64,000 nt of DNA from CAVVSQ01 sp963848825 (GTDB lineage Bacteria > Planctomycetota > Planctomycetia > Gemmatales > Gemmataceae): positions 434,001 to 498,000 of the forward strand of contig CAWKFA010000009.1 in assembly GCA_963848825.1 (NCBI GenBank). Direction: 5' to 3'. Every line of letters begins with the position of its first letter. Position 1 is the stretch's first letter. Positions 38,668 to 48,714 of this stretch are shown here, one piece after another. The notes beneath the pieces were generated by a model. The model was not told the origin of the DNA and searched no databases. It saw only the letters and a list, made by a program, of their open reading frames with translations. Position numbers and translations under genes: made by a program.

Positions 38668-40782
38668 GTGGCCAATCCGGGCATCGAGGTCGATCTCTTC
38701 CAGAGCGTCCAGTTCCTCAAGGGCGTTGGCCCGGCGCACGCGGACCTTCTCGCGAAACTCGGCATCATGACCGTGGCCGACTTAATCCTTCACCTTCCAC
38801 GCCATTATGATGATTTGACGGACGTTCGCGGCATGGGCAACCTGTCGGCGGATGAGTTGCAGACTGTCCATGGCGAAATCGTCGAAATGGACAGCAAGGA
38901 GCGCCCCGATGGACGGCAAACCATGAGCATCGTCATTGCCGATTCCAAGGGAATATGCGTCGAAGGCGCCTGGTTTGGGCAATTCGCCACCGTCACCAAA
39001 TATCGTTTCGGTCAAAAGGTGGCTTTTAGCGGCAAGCCCAAGTGGTTTCGCGATCACTGGCGGATGACTCATCCGCGCGTTGAAGCGATCGAAGATGGGC
39101 CGGCCACCGCCGTCGTACCGGTCTATCCCTTGACCGATGGCCTCCACGCCGATCGGCTCCGCGACATGATGCGCCAGGCGTTAACCCTGTATGCCGACAA
39201 GGTGGCGGATTTATTGCCCCCCGCCCTGCAGACGCGGCGAACTTTCGCACGCGTAAACGATGCCCTGTGGCACGTCCATTTTCCCGACACCGTCGCGCAG
39301 GGCCTGGCCGCGCGGCGACGTTTTATTTATGAAGAGTTTCTCGTCTTACAGGTTGCCCTCTCCCTTCGGCGACGCGAATTACGCGACCGCCGGCGGGCGC
39401 CGCCGCTGCCGGTGGACCAGCAAATCGATGAGCGCATTCGCAAGCTATTTCCTTTCGCGCTTACGCGAGACCAAAACCGCGTTGTGGCGGACATCGGCAA
39501 TGATCTCAAGCAAGATCGTCCGATGCAGCGCCTGTTGCAGGCCGACGTTGGCGCGGGCAAAACCGCGGTGGCGGTCTATGCGCTACTCGTCACCATTGCC
39601 AACAAGCACCAGGCAGCCCTCATGGCACCCACCGAGGTATTGGCCCGCCAACATTGGCGCACTCTCGAAAGCTATCTTGCCGCCAGCCGCGTCCGGCGTC
39701 TGCTTTTGACCGGCGCGCTATCCCCCAAGGAACGGCGTGCCGCCCTGGACGCTATTCGCTCAGGCGACGTCGACCTTGTCGTCGGCACACAGGCCCTGGT
39801 GCAAGCGGACGTCGAATTCAATCGGCTTGGGCTCGTCGTCATCGACGAGCAACACAAGTTCGGCGTCAATCAGCGCGCCCGTTTACGCGGCTTTGGCGAG
39901 CGTGACCGTGCGCCGTCGATTCCTGAGCCGCCACGCGACCCTCACTACCTGGTGATGACGGCCACGCCCATACCGCGCACGGTCGCGCTTACCGTCTTCG
40001 GTGATCTCGATACCTCCACCATGCATCAACTGCCGCCCGGCCGTAAGCCGGTGATCACCAAGTGGCTCACCGAGGCCCAGCGTGAGAAGACTTACCAGGA
40101 CCTGTGCCGGCAAATCCAGGAGGGCAAACAGGCCTATGTCGTCTGCCCCCTCGTCGAGGAATCGGCAACGATTGATGCCAAGGCAGCCGAGAAGATGTAC
40201 GCCGAGCTTTTGGAGGGCCCTTTCAAATCACTTCGACTGGGGTTGCTTCACGGGCGCCTTGGCGACAACGCCAAGGACTCCTTGATGGAGGATTTTCGCA
40301 GCCATCGGCTGGATGCCCTGGTTACCACGGTCGTTATCGAGGTTGGCGTCGATGTCCCCAATGCCACGCTCATGGTCATTGAGCAGGCCGAACGATTTGG
40401 TCTGTCGCAACTGCACCAGCTGCGCGGTCGTATCAGCCGGGGCGCCACAGCCGGCGAGTGTTTTCTCTTCACCGGCGTGCTCACGCAGGAGGCCCGCGAG
40501 CGGGTTCGTGTTTTCACGAAAACGAACGATGGCTTCGCGTTGGCCGAGGAAGATGCGCGTTTGCGTGGCCTTGGGCAGTTTTTCGGCACGCGCCAACATG
40601 GCCTCGGCGAACTTCGTTTCGGTGACCCGATCGCGGACCGGGCCATTCTCGAACTGGCGCACACGGATGCCATCACGCTCGTGACGGGCGATCCCGGACT
40701 GGGGAAACCGGAACACGCCTCCTTGCGTGATGCGGTATTACTGCGTTATGGCACGACGCTGGAGCTTGCGGAAATTGGTTAA
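38668..40782 (+). CDS. recG: ATP-dependent DNA helicase RecG
   Basis: RecG remodels stalled replication forks and branched DNA. The protein is intact, 704 residues from the GTG at 38668; ATG 38572 is in frame but would overlap the kinase gene by 25 codons, and the family homology starts near SVQFLKGVGPAHADLLAKLG. Motifs: DLILHLPRHYDDL, the wedge/OB region, Walker A LLQADVGAGKTAVAVYALL, MAPTEVLARQHW, DEQH box VVIDEQHKFGV, VMTATPIPRTVAL, the TVIEVGVDVPNATLMVIE segment, QLHQLRGRISRG, and the C-terminal RLRGLGQFFGTRQHG. It is the third DNA-repair gene of the window after uvrB and mutM. Confidence 0.95.
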   Translation: MANPGIEVDLFQSVQFLKGVGPAHADLLAKLGIMTVADLILHLPRHYDDLTDVRGMGNLSADELQTVHGEIVEMDSKERPDGRQTMSIVIADSKGICVEGAWFGQFATVTKYRFGQKVAFSGKPKWFRDHWRMTHPRVEAIEDGPATAVVPVYPLTDGLHADRLRDMMRQALTLYADKVADLLPPALQTRRTFARVNDALWHVHFPDTVAQGLAARRRFIYEEFLVLQVALSLRRRELRDRRRAPPLPVDQQIDERIRKLFPFALTRDQNRVVADIGNDLKQDRPMQRLLQADVGAGKTAVAVYALLVTIANKHQAALMAPTEVLARQHWRTLESYLAASRVRRLLLTGALSPKERRAALDAIRSGDVDLVVGTQALVQADVEFNRLGLVVIDEQHKFGVNQRARLRGFGERDRAPSIPEPPRDPHYLVMTATPIPRTVALTVFGDLDTSTMHQLPPGRKPVITKWLTEAQREKTYQDLCRQIQEGKQAYVVCPLVEESATIDAKAAEKMYAELLEGPFKSLRLGLLHGRLGDNAKDSLMEDFRSHRLDALVTTVVIEVGVDVPNATLMVIEQAERFGLSQLHQLRGRISRGATAGECFLFTGVLTQEARERVRVFTKTNDGFALAEEDARLRGLGQFFGTRQHGLGELRFGDPIADRAILELAHTDAITLVTGDPGLGKPEHASLRDAVLLRYGTTLELAEIG

Positions 40783-40828
40783 GTGACCCTCGAAACAACG
40801 GGCGGCTCCTTCGGCTAGCGCACGTCGA

Positions 40829-43670
40829 TCAGCGGTCGGGAAAGCCCTCAAACGCCAAACGGTGACGTGATTTGCGGACGTGCCGGCGTTCCGTCGCACG
40901 GGGAGCTGAGCCCAGGCCCGCAGCGGCAGTCAAAAGGACACAGGAAGCGTTCGTGCCCTCGACAACGCCCAGGATGACCGACGTTTCTCCTGAAATGCAA
41001 TCCGTGGCCTCATGATAATTCTCCGCGAAGAGCGCGTCGAGCGCCTGCGGAGGGCTGAAGTCGCGTGATTCCCTGTTCTCTTCCTCGTTGTCCTGATTTC
41101 TGGGCTGAATGGGGCGATTTTGCTGGTCCTCCCCGGCGGCGGGTCGAATAGGGTTGCCGTCGTCTCCTGGAAGGGCAAAGGCCCGGATGTACCAGTTGTC
41201 ATCGGCGGTGGTTTGCAGAGTCTGGCTGCTGTCGTCCCAGGTGCCGCCGGTCGCGGTGGAAAAGGTCGTGTTCGCATCAGTGCGGCTGGCGGAGAAATCC
41301 GTGCCCTGGGAAACCCCCAGGACGAATGTGCCGCCGGAATCGCTGGAGAAAGAGGTGGTAAGCGGCGTCGCCGGCGGGGGAAAGACCAGCGATGCCACAG
41401 GCGCGGGAACCGGGGTGGTGGTCGGCGCCTCTTCCGGCGCGGGTAGCGCCGATGGTAAAGACGGTGCCGTGCAAATCGAACACGCTCGGGCTCGAGTTCT
41501 TGTCGTAGATCACCTTGATCTCGATGATTTCCTTTTTCGTGATCGGATCGATACCGGTGACCGTCTTGGTAATCGGCCTGGCGGGGTCCGGCACGAATTC
41601 CCGCCAGATAGGCGAGCCATCGGGGTTGTTGCCATTGCTATAGAGGACCTTGATGGCGTCGATGTCTTGCTTGGGGTCCATTTCCACGGTGAACGTCGAG
41701 GTCAAGGTCGGATCTTCGACGGCACCCACAAAGGAAGTGCGCAGGTCGAAAAAGGCGGTAGGCGCAGCGGGCGACGAGCCGCTCACCTTGATGATATCCT
41801 GGCCCGTATGCCGGGAATTCGCTTCGGGGTTGCCACTATAACTGGCGGCGAAAATAGAGCTGCCCACCGACGTGCCCGCATCCAGGATAGCGTTCACGTG
41901 CGTGACGGATCCGTCGAGCGCGGAGCCGCCCACAAGTTGCGTGTGCGTCGCGGAACCTGTGTCCATGACGGTCTCGGTATAGGTTTCATCCAGGGCCGCG
42001 TACTCGTTGGGAGAAAACACGTTGATGGGTAGAAAAACGTCCTGCGCTGCATCGAAACCGTTGCCGACGCGGAAGTGAACGTTGTACGTTCCGGGTTGGG
42101 TATAGGTCGTGGTAAATTCAAAAGTATTCAGGCCGCCCGGCGTACTCGACGTCATGATAGCGCCGGGAAACGGTACAAAGGTGCCGTTCCCCAGGCGGTC
42201 GAGGGCTACATACCACGTTTCCACAACGGGAGCAGTGAAAGTGATCGTGCGGTCCACGACATCGCCCGCTTGCGCCGTAATGGGTTTCCCCACGTTGATA
42301 GAAGCGGCCACAGGATTTACGAACAGGTCAAATGGCAACGTCGAGGAGACGCCGCCGGAGTCCGTGACCGTTACGTTGACCGCGAAGACGCCGTGTTGTT
42401 TGTAAGTATGGTGCAAATGGACCTGGTTGCCTGCAAGCAGGCTCGCCGGAAGAGTTTCGTGGATGCCATCCCCATAATCAATCTGGGCAGTCCAGGACGT
42501 GCTGTCCGGGTCCGTGAACGGCAGCTGAAAATCGAGCGGGCTCCCCACGCTTACCGGGTCGGGACGCGCATCGCTAAAAACGGCTGGCTGATCGATGACC
42601 ATAACCGTGGCGGTGCTCAAAGCGGATTGCTCGCCACAGGTAACGCGCAAGGCCACCGTGCGCATGGCTCCACCCGCGATACCGGCCGCGGAAAATATTA
42701 CGTCCTGGCCATGGGCCGTCGGGTTAAATGTTCCCCGTCGTAATTCAGGTCCCAGTCATAGGTCAGGGGCGTGTTTCCGGGCGTGGTGCCAAAGCCATGC
42801 AGGGTAACGGAACCGCCGCCGGGCACGGTATAGCTCGTGCCGGCATTGGCAGTAAACAAGGCGGGGCCAAGGAACCGGATATCGTCCATGCCGAGAAAGC
42901 TATTGAGCGCACCATCACCGGTGTTGGCGGCCAGCGCCTTGAGTGTATAGTTCCCCGGCGCGGTGATACGGTATTGAATCGTGGTCCAGGGTGAATAATT
43001 GAAGGACCCAACGCCGTCGCGCGCAGTTCCCCCCGTCCGGCCTGGGTGCGAGTAATGGCGAAACCGGGTTGCCATCGAGTCCGGTGCCGCCATGAATGCT
43101 GGCCGCGAACAGGGTAGCTAAAGGCACATCGTTCTTGAAGAGAACAATGTCTCCATAATCATTGAATGGCAAATAGTCGCCGGCATCGAAGAAGGCGGCC
43201 AGGCTGATAATTTGACCACCCTGGCCAACCGCGAAGCTCCGCGAAAGTTCGCTCGCGGAACTTGTACGTCCGGTTGTCAATACCGCGAAGTTATGCCCTT
43301 CCACGGGCGAAAAGGTGAACGCGGGCACGGCTTGTTCGGTATTGGGGTCGATGCCGCCGCGAGCCGTGAACTGCGTCACAACGGAGACGTCGCCACTATT
43401 GCCGGGGTCGGTGTGCCAGCCGCTCAGCAAATCCTCGAAGCCGAGATTACTTGGTACCGGTGGCAAATCGCCACTTGCCAGGGAAATTCCTGTCGACGTC
43501 GATGCAGGCGGCGTCAGGTCGCCTGTCTGAGTAATCGACACGGCCGGCACGACCCTGTCTTCGAGGATTTCAAGGACAAGCCGTACACGCGGCCCAAAGG
43601 CACGCCGCGCATTAAAGTAAAGGTGGGCGAGCCTACGCAGTCCCCAGCGCTCGGGCGCGAAGATTTTCAT
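40829..43670 (-). CDS. Large surface protein with LEPR-XLL-like N-terminus and PKD-type repeats, three frame breaks
   Basis: About 945 residues in four frame segments. The N-terminus has VRLVLEILEDRVVPAVS near residues 29-45, the planctomycete LEPR-XLL-type motif. Next comes a jelly-roll-like region (NLGFEDLLSGWHTD, FSPVEGHNFAVLTTG, NYSPWTTIQYRI), then PKD/Ig-like domains (PLTYDWDLNYDG, WTAQIDYGDGIHE, HHTYKQHGVFAVNVTVTDSGG, TYTQPGTYNVHFRVGNG). Frame breaks are near 43032 (one extra base in a six-C run), near 42735 (one base missing from a C run) and near 41440 (one base extra). The C-terminal segment is acidic and asparagine/glutamine-rich. It is probably exported, with a role in adhesion or envelope structure; ligand unknown. 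Confidence 0.78.
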
Positions 43671-43787
43671 TGACTAACTCCGGTCAATAGTCGCTTTTCG
43701 TGAACCGAGGAGAGTTTTGCAAGACCCAGTGTTCACGATTTCCCGGCAAATGTCAAATTCAAATCCAAAAAAACCGGCAAATCTTGC

Positions 43788-43816
43788 TTGACACGAATAT
43801 TCGTCACCATTACTCT
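43788..43816 (+). promoter_or_regulatory. Candidate promoter with palindromic operator for the mechanosensitive channel gene
   Basis: A TTGACA (43788-43793) and a TACTCT (43811-43816) are separated by 17 bases. The perfect 12-base palindrome ACGAATATTCGT (43793-43804) overlaps the spacer, a position where a bound repressor would block polymerase. The channel gene begins at 43877. The -10 box is poor, so the promoter assignment is tentative. Confidence 0.45.
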
Positions 43817-43876
43817 TGCCAGGCGCCGCGCGGCAGAGATCATCGTGACGTGCAGTTTGCAGCCAAGGAGGGCGAC

Positions 43877-45564
43877 ATGGACTGGCTCAATTCACTGGGC
43901 AATTGGATTGCCGACGACCGTTTGCTGACCAATCTCATCGGTTTACATCTACTCCTGGGCTTGTTCTGTTGCGCGGCCGTGGTGCTCCGCCGCCTGCTCA
44001 TGCATGGTGGCAATCAAGCGGCCCGCTGGACGGGCTTGCATTGGCTCGATGGCATCAGCAAGGAGGCTGCCAAGCACGCGCGTACCCTGCTGTTCTGGTC
44101 AACGCTCGCTCTCATGGCACTGACCATTGTTGGCGCCATCGCCTACCACGTGCTTGGCCGGGACATGCGCGTCGATGTTCAGGCCTGGTATAACCAGCTC
44201 ACTCCGCGCGAGATTCTGGATTTTGGTTTAGCCGGCGGGGAATTGATATTTCTGGGCGTTGCCATGTTCCTGGGCATGCGTCTGGTTCGCCGGCTCAATC
44301 GAACGCTGGAGAGCTATGCGCTGACGCACCTGCCGCGAAAATGCCCGCTCGGCTTCGACCGAATCGGACCCGACGGCGCGCCCTGCAGCGAACAGGAGCA
44401 TAAGGAACGCCACGAACACAATGTCAAGCACTGGTTTCACCTGCTCGAAAGGTTCGCGATCTGTTCGGTCGTGCTCACCACCATCTGGAGTGCCGGCCAC
44501 ATCGTCCATCTCGGCAACCTGGCCGATACGGTAATCGGTTTCTCCATTCGCATGTTGGCGATTTTCATGGTGTCACGCCTCTTGATCCTGGCGTGCCGTA
44601 CCCTCTCGCACGCACTGGGCGACCTTGGCAACCGGCACCTGGGCGAAAGTAAGTTCACGCGGTATTGGGAACGGGTAACCCGGCTATTTCCCTTTGGCGA
44701 AAAATGTTTCGAGGCGGCAGTATACATCTCCGCCGCCTGGCTATGTGTTTATCACCTGGAATTCATCCGCGCCCTTTATGATCCGACGGGAGAGAAAAAC
44801 CTTGGTCCAAATATCGTGCAATGCATCGGGATCTTTTTTATCACCCGTGTGATTATTGAACTCTCCTCGGTGCTCCTCAACGAAGCTTTCGGCATGTATC
44901 GTGAAGATCGCCCCATCGACCAAATGGGCAAGACGCTTGTGCCGCTGCTGCAATCGGTTTGCCAATACGGCCTGTATTTCGGGTCGGGCCTCATGATGAT
45001 GGGCGTTATGGGCCTGCCGACGACCTCGGTCCTGGCGGGCGCGAGTATTCTGGGGCTGGCTTGCGGCCTGGGCGGCAAAGTTTGGTAACCGACGTGGTAT
45101 CCGGGTTTTTTATCCTGTTCGAAAGTCAGTACCTGGTTGGCGACATCGTGCAGATTTGCGACGCCCAGGGCCGGGTCGAAGCGGTGAGCATCCGCCACAC
45201 GCAGGTTCGTGACGAGCAGGGCAAACTCTACATTATTCCCAACGGGCAAATCAAAAGTGTCGTCAATTACTCGAAGGGTTACGTCAACGCGGTCGTGGAC
45301 TTCAAGATGCCGACGTCAAGTTCCCTGGACCAGGTGATAAAGGACATGGTTGAGGCGGGACATCGGCTGCGCCAGGCCCGGCGCGAGGTATTGGCGGACA
45401 CGATCGTCAAGGGCCTCGTGGACCTGACGCCAAGCGATATGACCGTGCGCACCGTCACTCGTGTTCAGCCCGGTACCCACCTGGCGATGCAAAACGAATA
45501 TCGCCGTCTGCTCAAGGAAGTCTTGGATCAGAAGCAAACGAAGCCGGTGGCGCTCGCCGCGTAA
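43877..45564 (+). CDS. MscS-family mechanosensitive ion channel, one frame break
   Basis: About 562 residues. ATG 43877 follows AAGGAGG by six bases. Several membrane segments precede the pore (LIGLHLLLGLFCCAAVVLR, TLLFWSTLALMALTIVGAI, GELIFLGVAMFLGMRLVR, MLAIFMVSRLLILAC and others), an extension beyond the small E. coli MscS. The pore-lining and beta-domain region reads ASILGLACGLGG, then QSLVTDVVSGFFILFESQYL, VGDIVQI and YIIPNGQIKSVVNYSKG. The frame breaks near 45077 between GLGG and QSLVTD, where one C appears missing. The channel should release osmolytes on sudden dilution. The loop CPLGFDRIGPDGAPC carries two cysteines and the adjacent segment is histidine-rich. Confidence 0.9.
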
Positions 45565-45594
45565 GCAAGCGGCGACCGGCACTCCGTTTAAGAA

Positions 45595-46587
45595 TCACGA
45601 GGGCCGTGCCAGGCGCAGCAAAAAGCGCTCGAGCAGGGTCCGCTCGGGCAAGGGGCTGCCGCCGCGCAGGTCCATATTCATATCGAGAAGCCAGTCATAA
45701 ACCTTGAGCACCCGGGCACGGGTCAAGTGCCGTAGCTGTTTTTCGGCTCCCTCGATGGCAAAGTTTCGGACACCCACCTGAGCCAGGGCGTCCCTTAGAC
45801 TGAGTCCTCCGAGGGACAGCCTGGCAGCTTGCGCCAAGCGACGTAATTGCATGCTGAAGGCGCCCATGATTTTAAGGGGCTCCTCCCCCTGCTCCAGAGC
45901 TCTGTCCAGAATAGCCAGCGCCTCGCCCGCATCGCTTTTTGCCAGGGCATCGAATATTTTCCACGTCGATTCAGCACGATTATTGCCGACCAGACGGTCC
46001 ACGTCGGCCGGGTCGATTTTCTTCCGTTCGCCAACATAGATGGCGAGCTTCAAGATCTCCTGATCGAGTAAGCCCATTTCAGGGCCGACAAATTCAACCA
46101 GCAACGTCGCCGCGGCCCACGTCAGACTGCTTTTGGTGCCGGGAAGTGGCCCACTCGATGCACCAGGGAGCGATATCCGAGGTCCTGGGCGCTTTGCAGA
46201 CGATGGTGGCGGCATCGGGCACCAACTTCGCCAAACGCGTGGTGGACGTCCAGCTTTTGACGTCCAGGACCAGCACGCCCGTTGGCGGTAAGTTGCCGAT
46301 ATGTTTTTCCCAAGTTGCGCGAAACTTGCTGATGAACGTGTCGGCACCCTCCACGACAACCATGCGCTCGGCGCGAGAAACGGGGCCGCATGCAATTCAT
46401 CGATAACCGTGGCAAAGTCCGCACTGTCGCCGTTAAAAGTGGTCAAGACCTGTTCATCGACCGCCGGACCAAGGGCACGCGCCCGTCGCGCCGTTAACAC
46501 CTGGCGCTTGAGAAACGCTTCGTCGCCATGCAAGACATAGAGTGGCCCAATCGGGGCCGTGGATTTGAGAAACTTGAGGCTGTCCAT
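45595..46587 (-). CDS. holA: DNA polymerase III delta subunit, two compensating frame breaks
   Basis: HolA is the clamp-loader delta subunit that opens the sliding clamp. The product is about 330 residues. ATG 46587 starts MDSLKFLKSTAP, followed by GPLYVLHGDEAFLKRQVL with the family GDE motif. The frame shifts near 46375 to the segment MVVVEGADTFISKF, VLVLDVKSWTSTTRLAK and IVCKAPRTSDIA, and returns near 46140 before WAAATLLVEFVGPEMGLLDQ. The C-terminal part has RAESTWKIFDALAKSDAGEA, LDRALEQGEEPLKIMGAF, QLRRLAQAARLSLGG and YDWLLDMNMDLRGGSPLPE. As holA is essential, the frame breaks are best read as sequence errors. A terminator separates it from the isomerase gene upstream. Confidence 0.9.
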   Translation of the reverse strand: MDSLKFLKSTAPIGPLYVLHGDEAFLKRQVLTARRARALGPAVDEQVLTTFNGDSADFATVIDELHAAPFLAPSAWLSWRVPTRSSASFAQLGKNISATYRQRACWSWTSKAGRPPRVWRSWCPMPPPSSAKRPGPRISLPGASSGPLPGTKSSLTWAAATLLVEFVGPEMGLLDQEILKLAIYVGERKKIDPADVDRLVGNNRAESTWKIFDALAKSDAGEALAILDRALEQGEEPLKIMGAFSMQLRRLAQAARLSLGGLSLRDALAQVGVRNFAIEGAEKQLRHLTRARVLKVYDWLLDMNMDLRGGSPLPERTLLERFLLRLARPS

Positions 46588-46612
46588 AAAGTTCGTTGTA
46601 TGGACCGCGGCC

Positions 46613-46650
46613 CCGAAAACGAAACAGGGCCCGACTTGCGCGGGCCCTGT
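46613..46650 (-). terminator. Rho-independent terminator after the peptidyl-prolyl isomerase gene
   Basis: The perfect ten-base arms ACAGGGCCCG (46624-46633) and CGGGCCCTGT (46641-46650) enclose a seven-base loop. On the minus strand the hairpin is followed by TTTCGTTTTC. It lies between the isomerase stop (46684) and the holA start (46587). Confidence 0.75.
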
Positions 46651-46683
46651 CACAAAGGGAGCATTGTTGGTGCAGCGATTCTG

Positions 46684-47790
46684 CTAATTGCCAACAGGCG
46701 CGGTTGGCCGGGGCTGGTTGCTGCCAGGTAAATTAAGATCTCGGGCAACGGTGCGTTCGAGGTCTTCCTGACGTACCTGATTGCCGATCATGACGCGCGG
46801 ATGGGCTTGCCGGCGCAGCTCGGTGATGTACTCCTGCATTTTTTGCGTCAGCTTGACCTCCCGCATCTCCTTGTCAAGCTCCAGGCGCACGGACTCGAAA
46901 GTCTTCGTCGCATCGGCGGGCAAATGCTTGTCGCACTTGAGGACGATATAGGTGCCATCGGGCATTTCCATGAGCGGCGTGACCTGGCCCGGTTTCAATT
47001 CGAACGCGGCCTTTTCGATTTTCGCGGCATGGACGTCGTTGCCGAAGTGCTTGTTGATGGGCGGAATCTCGCCACCTTTGGAGGCCAGGTTGGCAAGATA
47101 TTGGATTTTGGCCTCATTCGCGAATTCCGTCTCGCTTTGACTTACTTTGGTCCAAATCTCCGCCATTTTTCGATTGTCCTTGGCAAAGGCAATCATACGG
47201 CACTGCACTTTGGGGCCATAACGGGCCTCAAAAGCCTTGACGAGGTCCTGCTCCGTAACCTGCACCATGGGACGGCATAACTTGGCCAACAGGAGCTTGG
47301 GGCGAATAACGTCTTCCTTCCACTCGTAGAGCGATTTGTTGAAACGCTTGAGGACCTGGTTGGCGAAGTCCTGGGCGGTCATGTTGGTGCCAAAACCCTT
47401 GAGCTCATCGCGGAACTGCATGTCGACTTCCGCGTCCGTCACATAGATGTTCTTGGCCTGGCACTGCATCTCGACCAGACGACGATTGATCAAGAACTCG
47501 ATCCGCTCCTGCCCGAAGCGGGCAATCAAGTATTCTCCCAGTTCTTCGCGCGTGATCGGGATGTTGTCATAAATATACGCCACATCGCGTCTTTGATAGT
47601 CCGTTTTCGCCTGGTTGGGATTCGCCGCCGCGACGGCACGCGGCTGCATTTGTTGGGCATCGACGCGGGAAGCGACGCCCATCCGTCCCCAATAAAATGC
47701 CGCGACGGTAACTGCTACCATGACGAGCGCCATTACGCCTTTGCGGCACAGCGCTCGATGTGAACCTAGCCAATTCGCTAATCTTTTCAT
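46684..47790 (-). CDS. Membrane-anchored SurA/PpiC-type peptidyl-prolyl isomerase
   Basis: A 368-residue exported foldase-like protein. The N-terminus has a basic start and an anchor or signal segment (KGVMALVMVAVTVAAFYWG). A SurA-N-like helical region follows (IYDNIPITREELGEYLIARF, FLINRRLVEMQCQAKN, VTDAEVDMQFRDEL). The parvulin-like domain spans about residues 220-330 with LVKAFEARYGPKVQCRMIAF, ASKGGEIPPINKHFG and AFELKPGQVTPLMEMPDGTY. ATG 47790 is preferred because GGAG lies nine bases upstream; ATG 47796 lies too close to it. It probably assists folding of exported proteins. It follows the Poly_export gene by 85 bases and ends in a terminator. Confidence 0.85.
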   Translation of the reverse strand: MKRLANWLGSHRALCRKGVMALVMVAVTVAAFYWGRMGVASRVDAQQMQPRAVAAANPNQAKTDYQRRDVAYIYDNIPITREELGEYLIARFGQERIEFLINRRLVEMQCQAKNIYVTDAEVDMQFRDELKGFGTNMTAQDFANQVLKRFNKSLYEWKEDVIRPKLLLAKLCRPMVQVTEQDLVKAFEARYGPKVQCRMIAFAKDNRKMAEIWTKVSQSETEFANEAKIQYLANLASKGGEIPPINKHFGNDVHAAKIEKAAFELKPGQVTPLMEMPDGTYIVLKCDKHLPADATKTFESVRLELDKEMREVKLTQKMQEYITELRRQAHPRVMIGNQVRQEDLERTVARDLNLPGSNQPRPTAPVGN

Positions 47791-47875
47791 GACCATGCTC
47801 TCCTCTGAACTGTGCGGGTGCCCAATGATTCCGCAACGAGCACGGTCATAACGCATTCGGATAAGTGGAACAAGT

Positions 47876-48631
47876 TCATTTGTGGAGAAGCGTGCGCAGC
47901 CAGGGAGGAAGGGCCCTTTCAAGGCGTTCCTGACGGGTCTCGCCAACGTAGATTTGATCATTCGGCAAGAGTCGCAAATTCGTTTTTTGGTCGCCGTTGA
48001 CGATGGCTTGAAGTTGTACCGCAAAGACCTCGGGACGCCCACCTTCGGCGATGTGGGCACGGACCACATAGACGTCGTTTGGTTCGAGCTCGACGTTCAC
48101 CCCCGCGGTACGCCGCAACAGATCGAGCACGGTCTCTTGACCTCGGTAGGGCACGGAACGCTGACCGCCCACGCCCTTACCGAACAAAAATACCTGTTGA
48201 CTGCGATATTCCGCGACCTGAACGCGAACCGCCTGCGGCGCTGCGCCCAGTTCGTCCGCCACCAGGGCGGCAATTTGCATGGGCGAACGCCCTTCCACAC
48301 GCGGTCGCGCGTCTTTGCCCAAATCAATACGCCCATCCGCGCCAACCGGCTTGCGCAATTTCGTCGCGGGCGAACTGGCAATATCGATGGTCAACACGTC
48401 CGGGCAACCGACTTGATAGTGGTCCAGGACGCATTGCTCGCGGATGGCGGCGCCACTGTCCGGCGCCAGGTTTTTTTCGGCTGGGGTGCGCGGCTGCGAG
48501 ATGGCCACACATCCTGACAAATAGAGGCAACAAATGGCAGCCATTCCCAGGCGCACGCAACCTGGGCAACTTCCCCTTCTCGCCCAGGCGCAGGGGGTTG
48601 ACTTGATCTTTCCAGGATAACCAACGTTCAC
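47876..48631 (-). CDS. Polysaccharide export (Wza-like) lipoprotein
   Basis: A 251-residue protein of the Poly_export family, the outer-membrane or periplasmic component of capsule and exopolysaccharide secretion. A lipoprotein-type signal ends at AICCLYLSGC (Cys41). The Poly_export domain has LDHYQVGCPDVLTIDIASSP, VGADGRIDLGKDARPRVEG and VRVQVAEYRSQQVFLFGKGV. An SLBB-like segment follows: GQRSVPYRGQETVLDLLRR, with NDQIYVGETRQERLERALPP at the C-terminus. It is compact compared with Wza. No polymerase, copolymerase or kinase gene is near. The start may also be the later Met at residue 30. Confidence 0.85.
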   Translation of the reverse strand: MNVGYPGKIKSTPCAWARRGSCPGCVRLGMAAICCLYLSGCVAISQPRTPAEKNLAPDSGAAIREQCVLDHYQVGCPDVLTIDIASSPATKLRKPVGADGRIDLGKDARPRVEGRSPMQIAALVADELGAAPQAVRVQVAEYRSQQVFLFGKGVGGQRSVPYRGQETVLDLLRRTAGVNVELEPNDVYVVRAHIAEGGRPEVFAVQLQAIVNGDQKTNLRLLPNDQIYVGETRQERLERALPPWLRTLLHK

Positions 48632-48714
48632 CAGGCTTCATAGATTTTCTAAAGACCGTGACAAAATTAACCGACAGCGGCGGCTTTTCTCATCATCGAC
48701 AATTGGAGCCGGGC

